37,697 nucleotides of DNA from Negativibacillus sp. (GTDB lineage: Bacteria > Bacillota > Clostridia > Oscillospirales > Ruminococcaceae), in NCBI GenBank assembly GCA_020024325.1, contig JAHHTY010000013.1, forward strand, positions 1-37,697. The letters are read 5' to 3'. Positions 15,719-23,499 of the stretch are shown here, piece by piece. How positions within the stretch are numbered: the first letter of the stretch is position 1; each line of letters opens with the position of its first letter. The notes below the pieces were generated by a model. The model was given only the letters and a program-made list of their open reading frames with translations, ran no database searches and was not told the DNA's origin. The translations under genes were made by a program, and so were the position numbers.

Positions 15719-17689
15719 CTAGTGAGGAAGATTTGCTTTTAACTGGCTTTCATCAGGTCTTGTTCCACCAAACAGCTGATACCATACATCCGGATAAAGT
15801 GGGTTGGGGTTCATTTGTGCTTTGGAAGTATCTACTGAATCATTTTCACCTTTACGAACCTTTCTTGCTACCACAACATATCTTGCATCCTTAAACTCAT
15901 AGGTGCAGGTGGACAGCGTGAGAAGCTCGTCCGACGGTAAAACATCAACTCCGGTATTGATAATGCTGCGTACCAGAACATCATCAATATAATTTTGTGT
16001 TTCCTGATTACTTTGTGCATTGATAAATTCGTGATATGGGAATATCTTCCCATGATCTGAAAGGGTATTGGTATAGAACACCGAAATAATCTTATACTTT
16101 CCCTTATGATAAACACTGTTAAAGTCAATGACAGGGTGCTGTTGATAGAAGTCCAGTTTCGTATAACCTTTGAGAATATTAAACATCTGTCCGTCTGTGC
16201 GGATATTATGTCCATAGATAATAAGGTTTTCGCTTGGTTTTTTCAAATCTGCCTGAGCATCCACAAACGGAACAGCGTGTTCGCTATATTCTCCTTCAAA
16301 GTTTGTTCGATAATATTTTGTATTATCGGTGGTCTGCACTACCGGATAGTCTAGGTCTGTTCCCTCAATGCTAATCCATCCCACTGTATCATTGTTAAGC
16401 TCCCACAATGCTGCAAAATCTTTATCATAGCCCTTTGGATAGCCCTGTGGTGCAATAAGGGTTGTTTGATTATAGACATCCCTTAAACTTTGATAGGCAG
16501 TACGGTTCTGTGCAGATTTCCAGTAATATTGTCCAAGATAACCCACCGAACCCAAAAAAACAACAATAAACACAATCAGCAACAAGGTGATAATGGGTGA
16601 GCGTTTTTCTGCCACCACATCATCATCTGCCCATTGCTGCTGTTTTGACCTTTTATTGTTCTGTTTTTTCTTTGCCTTCTTCGGATGATAGGATTTTGAT
16701 ACTTCTTGAAGGTCTTCATCATCTTCATATTCAATATCGTTTAGAATGTCATCGTCTAAATCAATATCATCATCTAAAAGATAAAGTGAAGAGGATGAAC
16801 CTTTTGGAAAATTGGTAGATGCTAAAACCGCAGGCGTCGGGTTCACCTTTGAGGAAGCCGCAAATTGACGGCTGTTAGTGAAATCTAAAGTTTCATTTAT
16901 TTTTTTTCGATTTTTTTCTACTGCCTGTATCCCTTTCATGCCTACGCCGGAAATGGTTGTCACGTTTCCGCACTCGCTGACTAAATCCTCCAAAAAACTG
17001 TTACAACATTGAGCAGACTGGGATCGGCTTTCTTTGACAGCAATCAATCTTAATACCGGTCGGGCAGATGTACCTCCCAACATTGGCAGAAAATCGGGAT
17101 TTCGACGTTTTACTCGTTCTAAATATTCCTGAACATCCTGAACACATTCTTCCCGAATCGGTACATCGGTCATTACTGCTCCGGGGTAAAGATTTTTCAG
17201 CAACAACGGATACAGATGATTTACAATCAGTCTGAGTGCTGTCGCTCCCGTTCCCGGAACCAAAGCAATGCAGCAGGTAGGATAAAACATAGCAAAGCCT
17301 GCAAACGGACACCCCGCTTCGCTTAATGCGACGGCATCTTTTGGTATCATGGCATCTTTGAGAAATTCCTGGTCTGCCATGCGTCCAGCCCGTGTAAAAT
17401 ATTCTGAAATATTCTGCAAAGCCTTAGCATCTTGATGCAGAGGCTTATTAAAACCCTGTGCCAGAATCTCCCTTGCTCGAATCTGCGGTTCATTATCTAA
17501 AATCAAAATCAATCGATTATTTTTTACCGATTGACTAATCTGTGTAATCAACTGATTTCTGTCCGCTACGGCAACTTCTCGTTTACAGTCTATCCCCAGC
17601 AGCTCAAATTGTGCGCTTAAATTGGGATTTGACTGCATTAAACTGTGGAGAGAATATCCGGCATTCAACGATAATATTATATGTTTCAC
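15719..17689 (-). CDS. CinA N-domain-like / class B sortase fusion protein
   Basis: A 656-residue protein. Residues 1-185 follow the CinA MoCF-type pattern, including ALQNISEYFTRAGRM, the LSEAGCPFAGFAM segment where CinA has its GTAPG motif, and ALVPGTGATALRLI where CinA has LPGPP. Residues 190-275 look like the CinA KH-type region. The CinA C-terminal deamidase domain is absent. An acidic Asp/Glu stretch, a Lys-rich stretch and one membrane span precede the class B sortase with His494 (YGHNIR), Cys595 (LSTCTY) and Arg603. The start is GTG with GGAAGG nine nt upstream. It shares its plan with the 1269-residue convergent fusion, implying duplication and divergence. Confidence 0.82.
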   Translation of the reverse strand: MKHIILSLNAGYSLHSLMQSNPNLSAQFELLGIDCKREVAVADRNQLITQISQSVKNNRLILILDNEPQIRAREILAQGFNKPLHQDAKALQNISEYFTRAGRMADQEFLKDAMIPKDAVALSEAGCPFAGFAMFYPTCCIALVPGTGATALRLIVNHLYPLLLKNLYPGAVMTDVPIREECVQDVQEYLERVKRRNPDFLPMLGGTSARPVLRLIAVKESRSQSAQCCNSFLEDLVSECGNVTTISGVGMKGIQAVEKNRKKINETLDFTNSRQFAASSKVNPTPAVLASTNFPKGSSSSLYLLDDDIDLDDDILNDIEYEDDEDLQEVSKSYHPKKAKKKQNNKRSKQQQWADDDVVAEKRSPIITLLLIVFIVVFLGSVGYLGQYYWKSAQNRTAYQSLRDVYNQTTLIAPQGYPKGYDKDFAALWELNNDTVGWISIEGTDLDYPVVQTTDNTKYYRTNFEGEYSEHAVPFVDAQADLKKPSENLIIYGHNIRTDGQMFNILKGYTKLDFYQQHPVIDFNSVYHKGKYKIISVFYTNTLSDHGKIFPYHEFINAQSNQETQNYIDDVLVRSIINTGVDVLPSDELLTLSTCTYEFKDARYVVVARKVRKGENDSVDTSKAQMNPNPLYPDVWYQLFGGTRPDESQLKANLPH

Positions 17690-17712
17690 CGAGTCATTCC
17701 TTCCTATTTTCT

Positions 17713-17758
17713 AAAATCGGCAGAAAATACTGTCGATTTTATTTCGACAAAAATGTCG
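17713..17758 (-). promoter_or_regulatory. Two leader hairpins upstream of the sortase/SpoIID operon
   Basis: In the predicted 5' leader, CGACA/TGTCG (17745-17758) is followed by AAAATCG..CAG / CTG..CGATTTT (17713-17740). They sit between the transcription start and the SD. They could affect stability or attenuation; no strong T-tract follows. Confidence 0.4.
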
Positions 17759-17787
17759 GTAATCTTTTACAAAGTAAGTCTTATATT

Positions 17788-17816
17788 ATTATAGAGGAAA
17801 TATGAACCGAGTGCAA
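17788..17816 (-). promoter_or_regulatory. Promoter of the sortase/SpoIID operon
   Basis: Minus-strand TTGCAC (17811-17816), 17-nt spacer, TATAAT (17788-17793), about 100 nt ahead of the GTG start. Confidence 0.7.
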
Positions 17817-17933
17817 GAAGGGTTTTATGAATTTCCTTGTGATATTTTGAGGTTTGTGGGAATTTTAATTTTGAGAATCAGAATTCCTATTATCGCTGAT
17901 ATCTATGTTGAAATAGAAAAATCTTATTTTATC

Positions 17934-18099
17934 CTATTGTTCTAAAACTTGTAATGGTAAATCGAATCCTTGACTAGAAAGAATTTTGTCAGCCCCCTCT
18001 TTGATAATTTGGGTTCTTTTTTCATTGTAAAAAGCATTGACCTCATCATCAAAGATTAGAGTATACTTACAACCAAAATATAATATAATTTTTAGTCAT
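17934..18099 (-). pseudogene. Small protein gene interrupted by a 1-nt frameshift
   Basis: On the minus strand an ATG at 18099, nine nt after AGAGG, opens MTKNYIIFWL and stops. Shifting by one base in the A5 run at 18089-18093 gives a continuous reading to 17934 of about 54 residues, containing KYTLIFDDEVNAFYNEKR and ending in PLQVLEQ. The composition looks coding. Either a real one-base insertion, an assembly error or slippage in the A-run explains it. I do not recognise the family. The rest of 17817-18208 shows nothing else I can support. Confidence 0.4.
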
Positions 18100-18183
18100 A
18101 ATAATCAGCCTCTTTTGTGAATGTCTATTAGCATCTTTCTCTTAAAAGCTGCTAATTCCTTATGACTTTATAATTCACCAATT

Positions 18184-18217
18184 TAATAAAACAGATAACG
18201 AATATCGTTTATCTGTT
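18184..18217 (-). terminator. Hairpin terminator overlapping the small coiled-coil gene stop
   Basis: AACAGATAACG / CGTTTATCTGTT with one bulge. The stop codon of the 55-residue gene lies inside the stem. T-rich sequence flanks both sides, with a stronger T-run on the plus side. Confidence 0.55.
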
Positions 18218-18376
18218 GTTTTTTTCTCGAAGCTGTTCTGAAAGTCTTCCTTCACTTTCGGCAAGAAGTTCCTCCATTTCACGATGTTTGCGGTCAATGT
18301 AGGTTTTTAGCTCTTCCGACTGCTCCTCTAAAAGCTGTTTAACCGGTTTATTTTCTTTGGATTCTACTTTATTCAT
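18209..18376 (-). CDS. 55-residue charged coiled-coil protein
   Basis: An intact small reading frame beginning MNKVESKENKPVKQ and ending in EKNNR. It is rich in Glu, Lys and Arg with heptad-like leucines (LLEEQ, LKTY, EELLAE, RLSEQL), so a single helix or coiled coil is expected. GGGAG lies eight nt before the ATG and a consensus promoter (18432-18460) precedes it, so it is a real, separately transcribed gene. No family is recognised and there is no membrane span or signal peptide. Confidence 0.65.
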   Translation of the reverse strand: MNKVESKENKPVKQLLEEQSEELKTYIDRKHREMEELLAESEGRLSEQLREKNNR

Positions 18377-18431
18377 TGTTATAACTCCCTTTCCATATTG
18401 CTTTTACAAATATAATAAATTTGTCGGTTCT

Positions 18432-18460
18432 ATTATATCAGTCAAAAAAACAGATGACAA
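18432..18460 (-). promoter_or_regulatory. Promoter of the small coiled-coil gene
   Basis: Minus-strand TTGTCA (18455-18460), 17-nt spacer, TATAAT (18432-18437). Confidence 0.7.
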
Positions 18461-18469
18461 TGCAAAAAA

Positions 18470-18501
18470 AATGGAAAAATCCCTGCCACGGGGCAGGGAT
18501 T
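18470..18501 (-). terminator. Terminator of the GrpB gene
   Basis: AATCCCTGCC / GGCAGGGATT stem with a 4-nt loop. On the minus strand it is followed by TTTCC and T8, just after the GrpB stop. Confidence 0.88.
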
Positions 18502-18554
18502 GGATTTGCAAAAATTATTTGTTTTTATCAAAGACACCTATTAGGTTAGGGTCA

Positions 18555-19067
18555 TTAGGAGCGATACCACTGTAAAGCTCGATCTATCAACTCTTTAATA
18601 AATATCTCTTTTCCTTTGCGGTAGCCTTGAATATCCTGTGAATATTGGTAAGCAAGCTGCGTTTTCAGCATACCATAAGCATAGGCATCTAAGGGGTGAC
18701 AGCGCAAAAAATCGCGGACTGCAAGATGGCATAGAATACCGTTTTGATTCCTTTGCTCTAAGACATAAATTTGATGAGTAATCTCATCATCACCCTTATA
18801 AAAACAAAGACATTGCGGGATGCTGCATTCCTCCATTTTTTTATAACCAAGTGCTCTAAACCAAAGCTCAAAATTGTTGACTGACCTGATATCTTTAACA
18901 ATCAACAAGATATCAATAATGGGTTTTGCAGAAATTCCGGGAACCGCGGTAGAGCCGATGTGATGGATGTTGACCAATTCGTCACCAAAAATATGGCGGA
19001 TTTCTTTTGCTTCCTGTTCATAAAGCTCCGGCCAATGTGGGTCATAGGCAGTGACGATGACGTTCAC
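18555..19067 (-). CDS. GrpB family (UPF0157) nucleotidyltransferase-like protein
   Basis: A 170-residue cytoplasmic protein of the GrpB family, which has a nucleotidyltransferase-like fold and no settled physiological role. The family signature HIGSTAVPG is at residues 36-44, followed by KPIIDILL with the metal-binding type aspartate. Length is typical. The start is GTG, seven nt after AGGAGG. It lies 42 nt downstream of the BusR-like regulator, so the two may be cotranscribed. Confidence 0.9.
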   Translation of the reverse strand: MNVIVTAYDPHWPELYEQEAKEIRHIFGDELVNIHHIGSTAVPGISAKPIIDILLIVKDIRSVNNFELWFRALGYKKMEECSIPQCLCFYKGDDEITHQIYVLEQRNQNGILCHLAVRDFLRCHPLDAYAYGMLKTQLAYQYSQDIQGYRKGKEIFIKELIDRALQWYRS

Positions 19068-19109
19068 AGAAAAACCTCCTTCTAGGGTTTGGAAACAGGA
19101 AAAATGCTT

Positions 19110-19745
19110 TTACAGAGGAAGAGAGCCGCTTAAAAGCATCTTCGTTTTTTTATAAGACGCTTCATCTCCCACGATCAAAATAGAATCTCCGGCAAACAGC
19201 TGTGCTTGCGGACCGGGGGAGAGGATTGTATTAGATTTTCGTTTAATGGCAATGATAGTGGCTCCGGTATTGTTCCAGAAGCGGACAGAGGCGATGGTTT
19301 TGCCAACAAGGGGGCAATTTTCATCAATAAATAATTCAAACGGGGTGAGCGGATTCAGATAATTAAAGCGGTCGTTTGCATCAAGCAGAATATTGATATT
19401 TTCCTGCAAACGGTTGTTGAGTTGCTTTTGTTCCTGCATCAACCGATTGATGTGCCCTTTAATGGTATCAATTGATTCACGGTTATTGGATTTAGAAACA
19501 AAATCCTCGGCACTTTCCACCGACTTAATGACAATGCCGGCACCCTGCTTTACGTCCAATACTCCTACCTGATTAAGCAGAAAGACAGCACGGCGAACTG
19601 TTTCGGGAGAAACATTATACTGGCTGGCAAGGGTGGATCGACCGTGGATTTTTTCGCCAACACGGTATTTTCCATTCACAATTTTAGAAGCGATATCTAA
19701 GGCAATTTGTTTGTAAACAGCTTTTTCGCTGGCAGCATGAGGCAT
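19110..19745 (-). CDS. BusR-like GntR-type regulator with RCK_C domain
   Basis: A 211-residue DNA-binding protein. Residues 1-78 form a GntR winged helix (YKQIALDIASKIVNGKYRVGE, split: recognition part STLASQYNVSPETVRRA). Residues 85-130 are a Gln/Asn-rich coiled coil, and 140-211 are a TrkA_C/RCK_C domain (GATIIAIKR, LFAGDSILIVG). This is the architecture of BusR, the c-di-AMP-responsive repressor of osmolyte uptake in lactic streptococci. c-di-AMP binding and osmoregulation are inferred, since no bus or ktr transporter gene is nearby. Confidence 0.82.
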   Translation of the reverse strand: MPHAASEKAVYKQIALDIASKIVNGKYRVGEKIHGRSTLASQYNVSPETVRRAVFLLNQVGVLDVKQGAGIVIKSVESAEDFVSKSNNRESIDTIKGHINRLMQEQKQLNNRLQENINILLDANDRFNYLNPLTPFELFIDENCPLVGKTIASVRFWNNTGATIIAIKRKSNTILSPGPQAQLFAGDSILIVGDEASYKKTKMLLSGSLPL

Positions 19746-19870
19746 ATCATCACAACCTTTCTGTTAGTAGTTGTCCTTGATAAATAAAAAACAGAACATA
19801 CTTCACATTTTATAACAATATCATAAAGAGAGAGGAAAGTAAAGCATTGAGAAACAACTGTCCGCAAAGC

Positions 19871-19904
19871 AAAAAGCAACCCAAAGAAAAATTTTCCGGG
19901 TTGC
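19871..19904 (-). terminator. Terminator of the pyridoxamine kinase gene
   Basis: GCAACCC / GGGTTGC stem followed on the minus strand by TTTTT. Confidence 0.75.
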
Positions 19905-19947
19905 AGATAAATAATATCACATTAAATAAGATTATATCGTTTCATTT

Positions 19948-20811
19948 TTATAATAATGAAAAATCTTTGATATTTTGACGGTTGGTTAATACTCCCAATT
20001 CTTTTTCTAACATAACACCATAGCGAGTATCGGACGAATAACTGAAGGTTGTTTTAATGCAGCGTTCCACAAAATAGGTGGCTCTGCCCATTGCCATTGG
20101 CAGGCTGTCCCCAGTTAAAAATCCGCCAGTCAAAACACTTGCAAACAAATCTCCTGTACCCGGGTAGGAAACCGGAACATAGTCACAATCAATGCACCAA
20201 TAGGAGTTGTTCTGACGATCATATCCGATATTGGATATCTTGCCGGACGCCATCGGTACACCGGTGATAACAACATATTTAGGGCCCAGCTCACCTAAGC
20301 GTGCAAGCAGGCTTTTCGCTTGGGAACGGGAAAGTCCTTCAGTTTGGAATGGGATTTTCAGCAGCATATATGCCTCAGTGAGATTTGGAGTGATGACATC
20401 TGCTACACGAACCAGCTCTGCTAAACGGTTTTGCATCTCAGTGCTGATGGTACGATATGGGCGACCATGATCTCCCATGACAGGATCAACAACAGCAAGA
20501 GCATCTTTATAGCTGGAAAAAAACTTTAAACAGTGGTCAATCTGTTCTTGAGAACTTAAAAACCCACTGTATACACATTCAAAATCCAGACCAAGCTGAA
20601 GGTAGTGTTCAAGACAAGGCAAGGTAAAATCGGAAAGGTCACGACGCTGCACCTCCCCCAATCCACCGGTATGTGTGGAAAAAACAGCTGTTGGAACAGG
20701 GCAGACCTGAACCCCCATAACAGACAGCGTTGGAAGGATTACAGAAAGGGAGCAGCGTCCAAAACCGGAAAGGTCGTGAATAGCGGCAACTCGTTTTGGT
20801 CGGTCGGGCAT
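19948..20811 (-). CDS. pdxY: Pyridoxamine/pyridoxal kinase
   Basis: A 287-residue ribokinase-superfamily enzyme that phosphorylates B6 vitamers in PLP salvage. Motifs seen are IHDLSGFGRCSL at the N-terminus, DPVMGDHG (109-116) and the anion-hole PGTGDLF with catalytic Asp221. The family is usually annotated pyridoxamine kinase; the exact vitamer preference, and hence the symbol, is less sure. The ATG at 20811 is chosen because AGGAGG lies eight nt upstream; 23 extra codons upstream look non-coding. Confidence 0.88.
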   Translation of the reverse strand: MPDRPKRVAAIHDLSGFGRCSLSVILPTLSVMGVQVCPVPTAVFSTHTGGLGEVQRRDLSDFTLPCLEHYLQLGLDFECVYSGFLSSQEQIDHCLKFFSSYKDALAVVDPVMGDHGRPYRTISTEMQNRLAELVRVADVITPNLTEAYMLLKIPFQTEGLSRSQAKSLLARLGELGPKYVVITGVPMASGKISNIGYDRQNNSYWCIDCDYVPVSYPGTGDLFASVLTGGFLTGDSLPMAMGRATYFVERCIKTTFSYSSDTRYGVMLEKELGVLTNRQNIKDFSLL

Positions 20812-20905
20812 AGAGAAATACCTCCTATTGATTTGCCTTCTTTTTAGGAAAAACAGTGTAAAATCCCAAAAATTCGGCAAGGTTATTTTTCAAAATGGTG
20901 TTTTT

Positions 20906-20935
20906 ATTATAACATGGACAGGCATAAGAGGGCAA
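20906..20935 (-). promoter_or_regulatory. Promoter of the pyridoxamine kinase gene
   Basis: Minus-strand TTGCCC (20930-20935), 18-nt spacer and TATAAT (20906-20911). Confidence 0.5.
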
Positions 20936-21043
20936 ATATTAGATGGAACGCTTAATTTTTTTAATAGGATTTTACATTCTAAACAAAAACAAAGGAAACA
21001 GGGGCAATCGCTTTATGCAATACAAGGGAAATTTCAAAAAAGG

Positions 21044-21072
21044 TGGAAACTGCGGGATTTTCGATATATAAT
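21044..21072 (+). promoter_or_regulatory. Possible promoter of typA
   Basis: TGGAAA (21044-21049), 17-nt spacer, TATAAT (21067-21072). It would give a leader of about 105 nt. The rest of 20936-21043 shows nothing recognisable. Confidence 0.45.
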
Positions 21073-21131
21073 GAAGAAAGAAATTTTCGTTATGAAATCA
21101 AATTTTTAAGAAGATATTGGGAATGGATAAA

Positions 21132-21169
21132 ACCGGATTTTGACAGGGATGTCATATCCGGTATTTTTT
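21132..21169 (+). terminator. Terminator-like hairpin in the typA leader
   Basis: ACCGGAT..TGACA / TGTCA..ATCCGGT (21132-21162) is followed by ATTTTTT and then, after one base, by the typA SD. With no gene directly upstream, this is either a barrier to read-through or an attenuator. Confidence 0.6.
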
Positions 21170-21185
21170 AGAAGGAGAATTTAAC

Positions 21186-23009
21186 GTGATTAGAAACGAT
21201 TTAAGAAACATCGCTATCATCGCACACGTTGACCACGGTAAAACAACGCTGGTTGACCAGATGCTAAAACAAAGCGGAACTTTCCGTGAAAATCAGTCGG
21301 TGCAGGACCGTGTCATGGATAATGGTGACCTGGAAAGAGAAAGAGGAATTACGATTCTTGCCAAAAATACTGCAATCAACTATAAAGGTACCAAAATCAA
21401 CATTATCGATACTCCAGGACACGCTGACTTTGGCGGCGAGGTAGAGCGTATCCTCAAGATGGTAGATGGTGTTATTTTGCTGGTAGACTCTTTTGAGGGT
21501 CCAATGCCACAAACTCGCTTTGTATTATCTAAAGCTCTTTCTTTGGGACACAAGGTTATCATTGTTGTTAATAAAACTGACCGCCCTGATGCAAGAAACG
21601 AAGAGGTAACCGAAGAAGTTTACGACCTTCTGTTTGATTTGGATGCAAACGAAGAACAGTTGGAAAGCAAGATTTTGTACTGCTCCGGTAAAGAAGGAAC
21701 CGCTTCTTTTGAACCGGGAGTAAGGGGCGAAAATCTGGATATTCTGTTTGATACCATTCTGGAAGAAATTCCCGCACCGCAGGGTGATCCGGAAGCTCCG
21801 GCACAGATGCTGGTTTCCTCTATCGACTACAACGATTTTGTTGGTAGAATCGGTATCGGTAGAATTACAAGAGGTACTCTCCATGTTAACGATCAGGTTA
21901 TTGTTTGTGATTACCATAATCCAGAAATTTCCTACCGTTCCAAGATCGTTACCTTGTATCAGATTGAGGGCTTGCAGAGAGTGCAGGCACAAACAGCAAC
22001 TGTGGGTGATATTGTTTGCATTTCCGGTATTGAAAATCTGAGCATCGGTGAAACCATCTGTTCACCGGAAGCACCGGAACCACTGGAATTTGTGAAGATT
22101 TCTGCTCCAACCGTTGAAATGACCTTCTCGGTAAACAACAGCCCGTTTGCAGGTAAAGAAGGTAAGTTCCTGACTTCCCGTCATCTGCGTGATCGTCTGT
22201 TTAAAGAAACTTTGAAAGACGTTTCTCTCCATGTTTATGAAACCGAGTCTACCGAATCTTTCCGTGTAGCAGGTCGCGGAGAAATGCATCTGTCTATTTT
22301 AATTGAAACAATGCGCCGTGAAGGCTATGAGTTCCAGGTAAGCACTCCACAGGTACTGTTCCAGCAGGAAGGCGGAAAAACTTTGGAACCAATGGAACAG
22401 CTGGTGGTAGATGTTCCTGATTTTGCAACCGGTTCCGTCATGGAAAAAATGGGCGTTAGAAAGGGTACTCTTGTTTCTATGAACCCATTCAATGGCAGAA
22501 CAAAATTGGAATTTGTAGTTCCTGCAAGAGGTCTGTTCGGCTATCGTAACGAATTTTTGACCGACACCAAGGGTGAGGGCATTATGAGTTCTGTATTCTA
22601 CGGATATGAGCCATTTAAAGGCGATATTCCAAAACGTGCAACCGGTTCCCTGATTGCATTTGAAACCGGTACTGCTGTAACTTATGGTCTTTACAATGCA
22701 CAGGAAAGAGGAACCCTCTTCATCGGTGCAGGTGTAGATGTTTATGAAGGCATGATTGTTGGACAATCTCCAAAAGATGAGGATATTGTTGTTAACGTCT
22801 GCAAGAAAAAACATATGACCAATACCCGTGCTTCAGGCAGTGATGATGCACTCCGTCTGATTCCGCCAAAGGTTATGAGTTTGGAGCAGGCAATCGAGTT
22901 TATCACCGATGATGAGCTGATTGAAGTTACACCAAAGAGCATTCGTATGAGAAAACGTATTTTGGATAAATCTGAGCGTATGAAAGCTTGGAGCAAAAAC
23001 AGAGGTTAA
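21186..23009 (+). CDS. typA: Ribosome-associated GTPase TypA/BipA
   Basis: A 607-residue translational GTPase involved in 50S assembly and stress or cold adaptation. G1 is AHVDHGKTT (13-21), G2 RGITI, G3 DTPGH and G4 NKTD, followed by EF-G-like domains II, III and V and the TypA-specific C-terminal domain (FEFVVPARGLFGYRNEF-type region, ending KSERMKAWSKNRG). Length is typical. The start is GTG with AGAAGGAG eight nt upstream. Monocistronic, with a terminator immediately downstream. Confidence 0.97.
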   Translation: MIRNDLRNIAIIAHVDHGKTTLVDQMLKQSGTFRENQSVQDRVMDNGDLERERGITILAKNTAINYKGTKINIIDTPGHADFGGEVERILKMVDGVILLVDSFEGPMPQTRFVLSKALSLGHKVIIVVNKTDRPDARNEEVTEEVYDLLFDLDANEEQLESKILYCSGKEGTASFEPGVRGENLDILFDTILEEIPAPQGDPEAPAQMLVSSIDYNDFVGRIGIGRITRGTLHVNDQVIVCDYHNPEISYRSKIVTLYQIEGLQRVQAQTATVGDIVCISGIENLSIGETICSPEAPEPLEFVKISAPTVEMTFSVNNSPFAGKEGKFLTSRHLRDRLFKETLKDVSLHVYETESTESFRVAGRGEMHLSILIETMRREGYEFQVSTPQVLFQQEGGKTLEPMEQLVVDVPDFATGSVMEKMGVRKGTLVSMNPFNGRTKLEFVVPARGLFGYRNEFLTDTKGEGIMSSVFYGYEPFKGDIPKRATGSLIAFETGTAVTYGLYNAQERGTLFIGAGVDVYEGMIVGQSPKDEDIVVNVCKKKHMTNTRASGSDDALRLIPPKVMSLEQAIEFITDDELIEVTPKSIRMRKRILDKSERMKAWSKNRG

Positions 23010-23036
23010 TCATTCGCCTCTAACAAAAGCACTGTA

Positions 23037-23070
23037 AAAGCCCCTTTCTTAATCTTAAGAAAGGGGCTTT
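23037..23070 (+). terminator. Terminator of typA
   Basis: AAAGCCCCTTTCTTA / TAAGAAAGGGGCTTT stem starting 28 nt after the typA stop. Confidence 0.9.
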
Positions 23071-23153
23071 ATGATATTAAGACAATATAAAAGAGTTTAT
23101 AAAATATATTTAATACCTAGGTCAAGGAAAACAAATTTCAAAAGAAAATCAAA

Positions 23154-23187
23154 ACACCTGTCAGCAAAAGCTGACAGGTGTTTTTTT
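23154..23187. terminator. Strong intrinsic terminator
   Basis: ACACCTGTCAGC / GCTGACAGGTGT, 12 perfect pairs around AAAA, with T7 on the plus side and TTTTG on the minus side. No plus-strand gene precedes it closely apart from typA, which already has its own terminator. Confidence 0.8.
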
Positions 23188-23262
23188 CTGAGGTGTGTTT
23201 TTTTGAGGAGGGTAGAGCAAATACCCAACGAACGATGCGGCTTCGTTCCTCTTGTTGAGTAC
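23154..23262 (-). ncRNA. Candidate small RNA with anti-Shine-Dalgarno segment
   Basis: Minus-strand TATAAT at 23269-23274 places a start near 23262, exactly at the base of a hairpin: UACUCAAC, a 5-nt bulge, then GAACGA / UCGUUC and GUUGGGUA (23261-23222). A single-stranded CUACCCUCCUC segment follows, then a perfect 12-bp terminator stem at 23154-23181. No reading frame fits. The -35 is poor, which limits confidence. Confidence 0.42.
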
Positions 23263-23326
23263 AATATTATTATACACTTACAGAAAATTTGTTTGTTAAG
23301 GGGCTGTAAATTAGCTTTGAAAAAAT

Positions 23327-23361
23327 ATCGAGTAAAATGTTAAAATAGCATTTTGCTCGAT
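23327..23361. repeat. Isolated 13-bp inverted repeat
   Basis: ATCGAGTAAAATG / CATTTTGCTCGAT with one G-T mismatch and a 9-nt loop, in the gene-free stretch 23263-23451. No T-tract follows, so it is not an obvious terminator. Nothing else is recognised in that stretch. Confidence 0.5.
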
Positions 23362-23451
23362 AAGTCGCTAAAAAATGAGGAAAACTGTTTTGATAAAATT
23401 TATATAAAGCAAATCGCTACATCTTTATCCGGGTTATTCTAAAATAGGGCG

Positions 23452-23491
23452 AAAAAATAAAAGAACAGGTTCCAAACGGAACCTGTTCTTT
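23452..23491 (-). terminator. Terminator of the dipeptidase gene
   Basis: AAAGAACAGGTTCC / GGAACCTGTTCTTT stem followed on the minus strand by TATTTTTT. Confidence 0.9.
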
Positions 23492-23499
23492 GCTTTTTG

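Noticed and set aside
22299..22814. 171-codon open frame antisense to typA
   Set aside because: It mirrors conserved typA codons and has no SD; a shadow frame.
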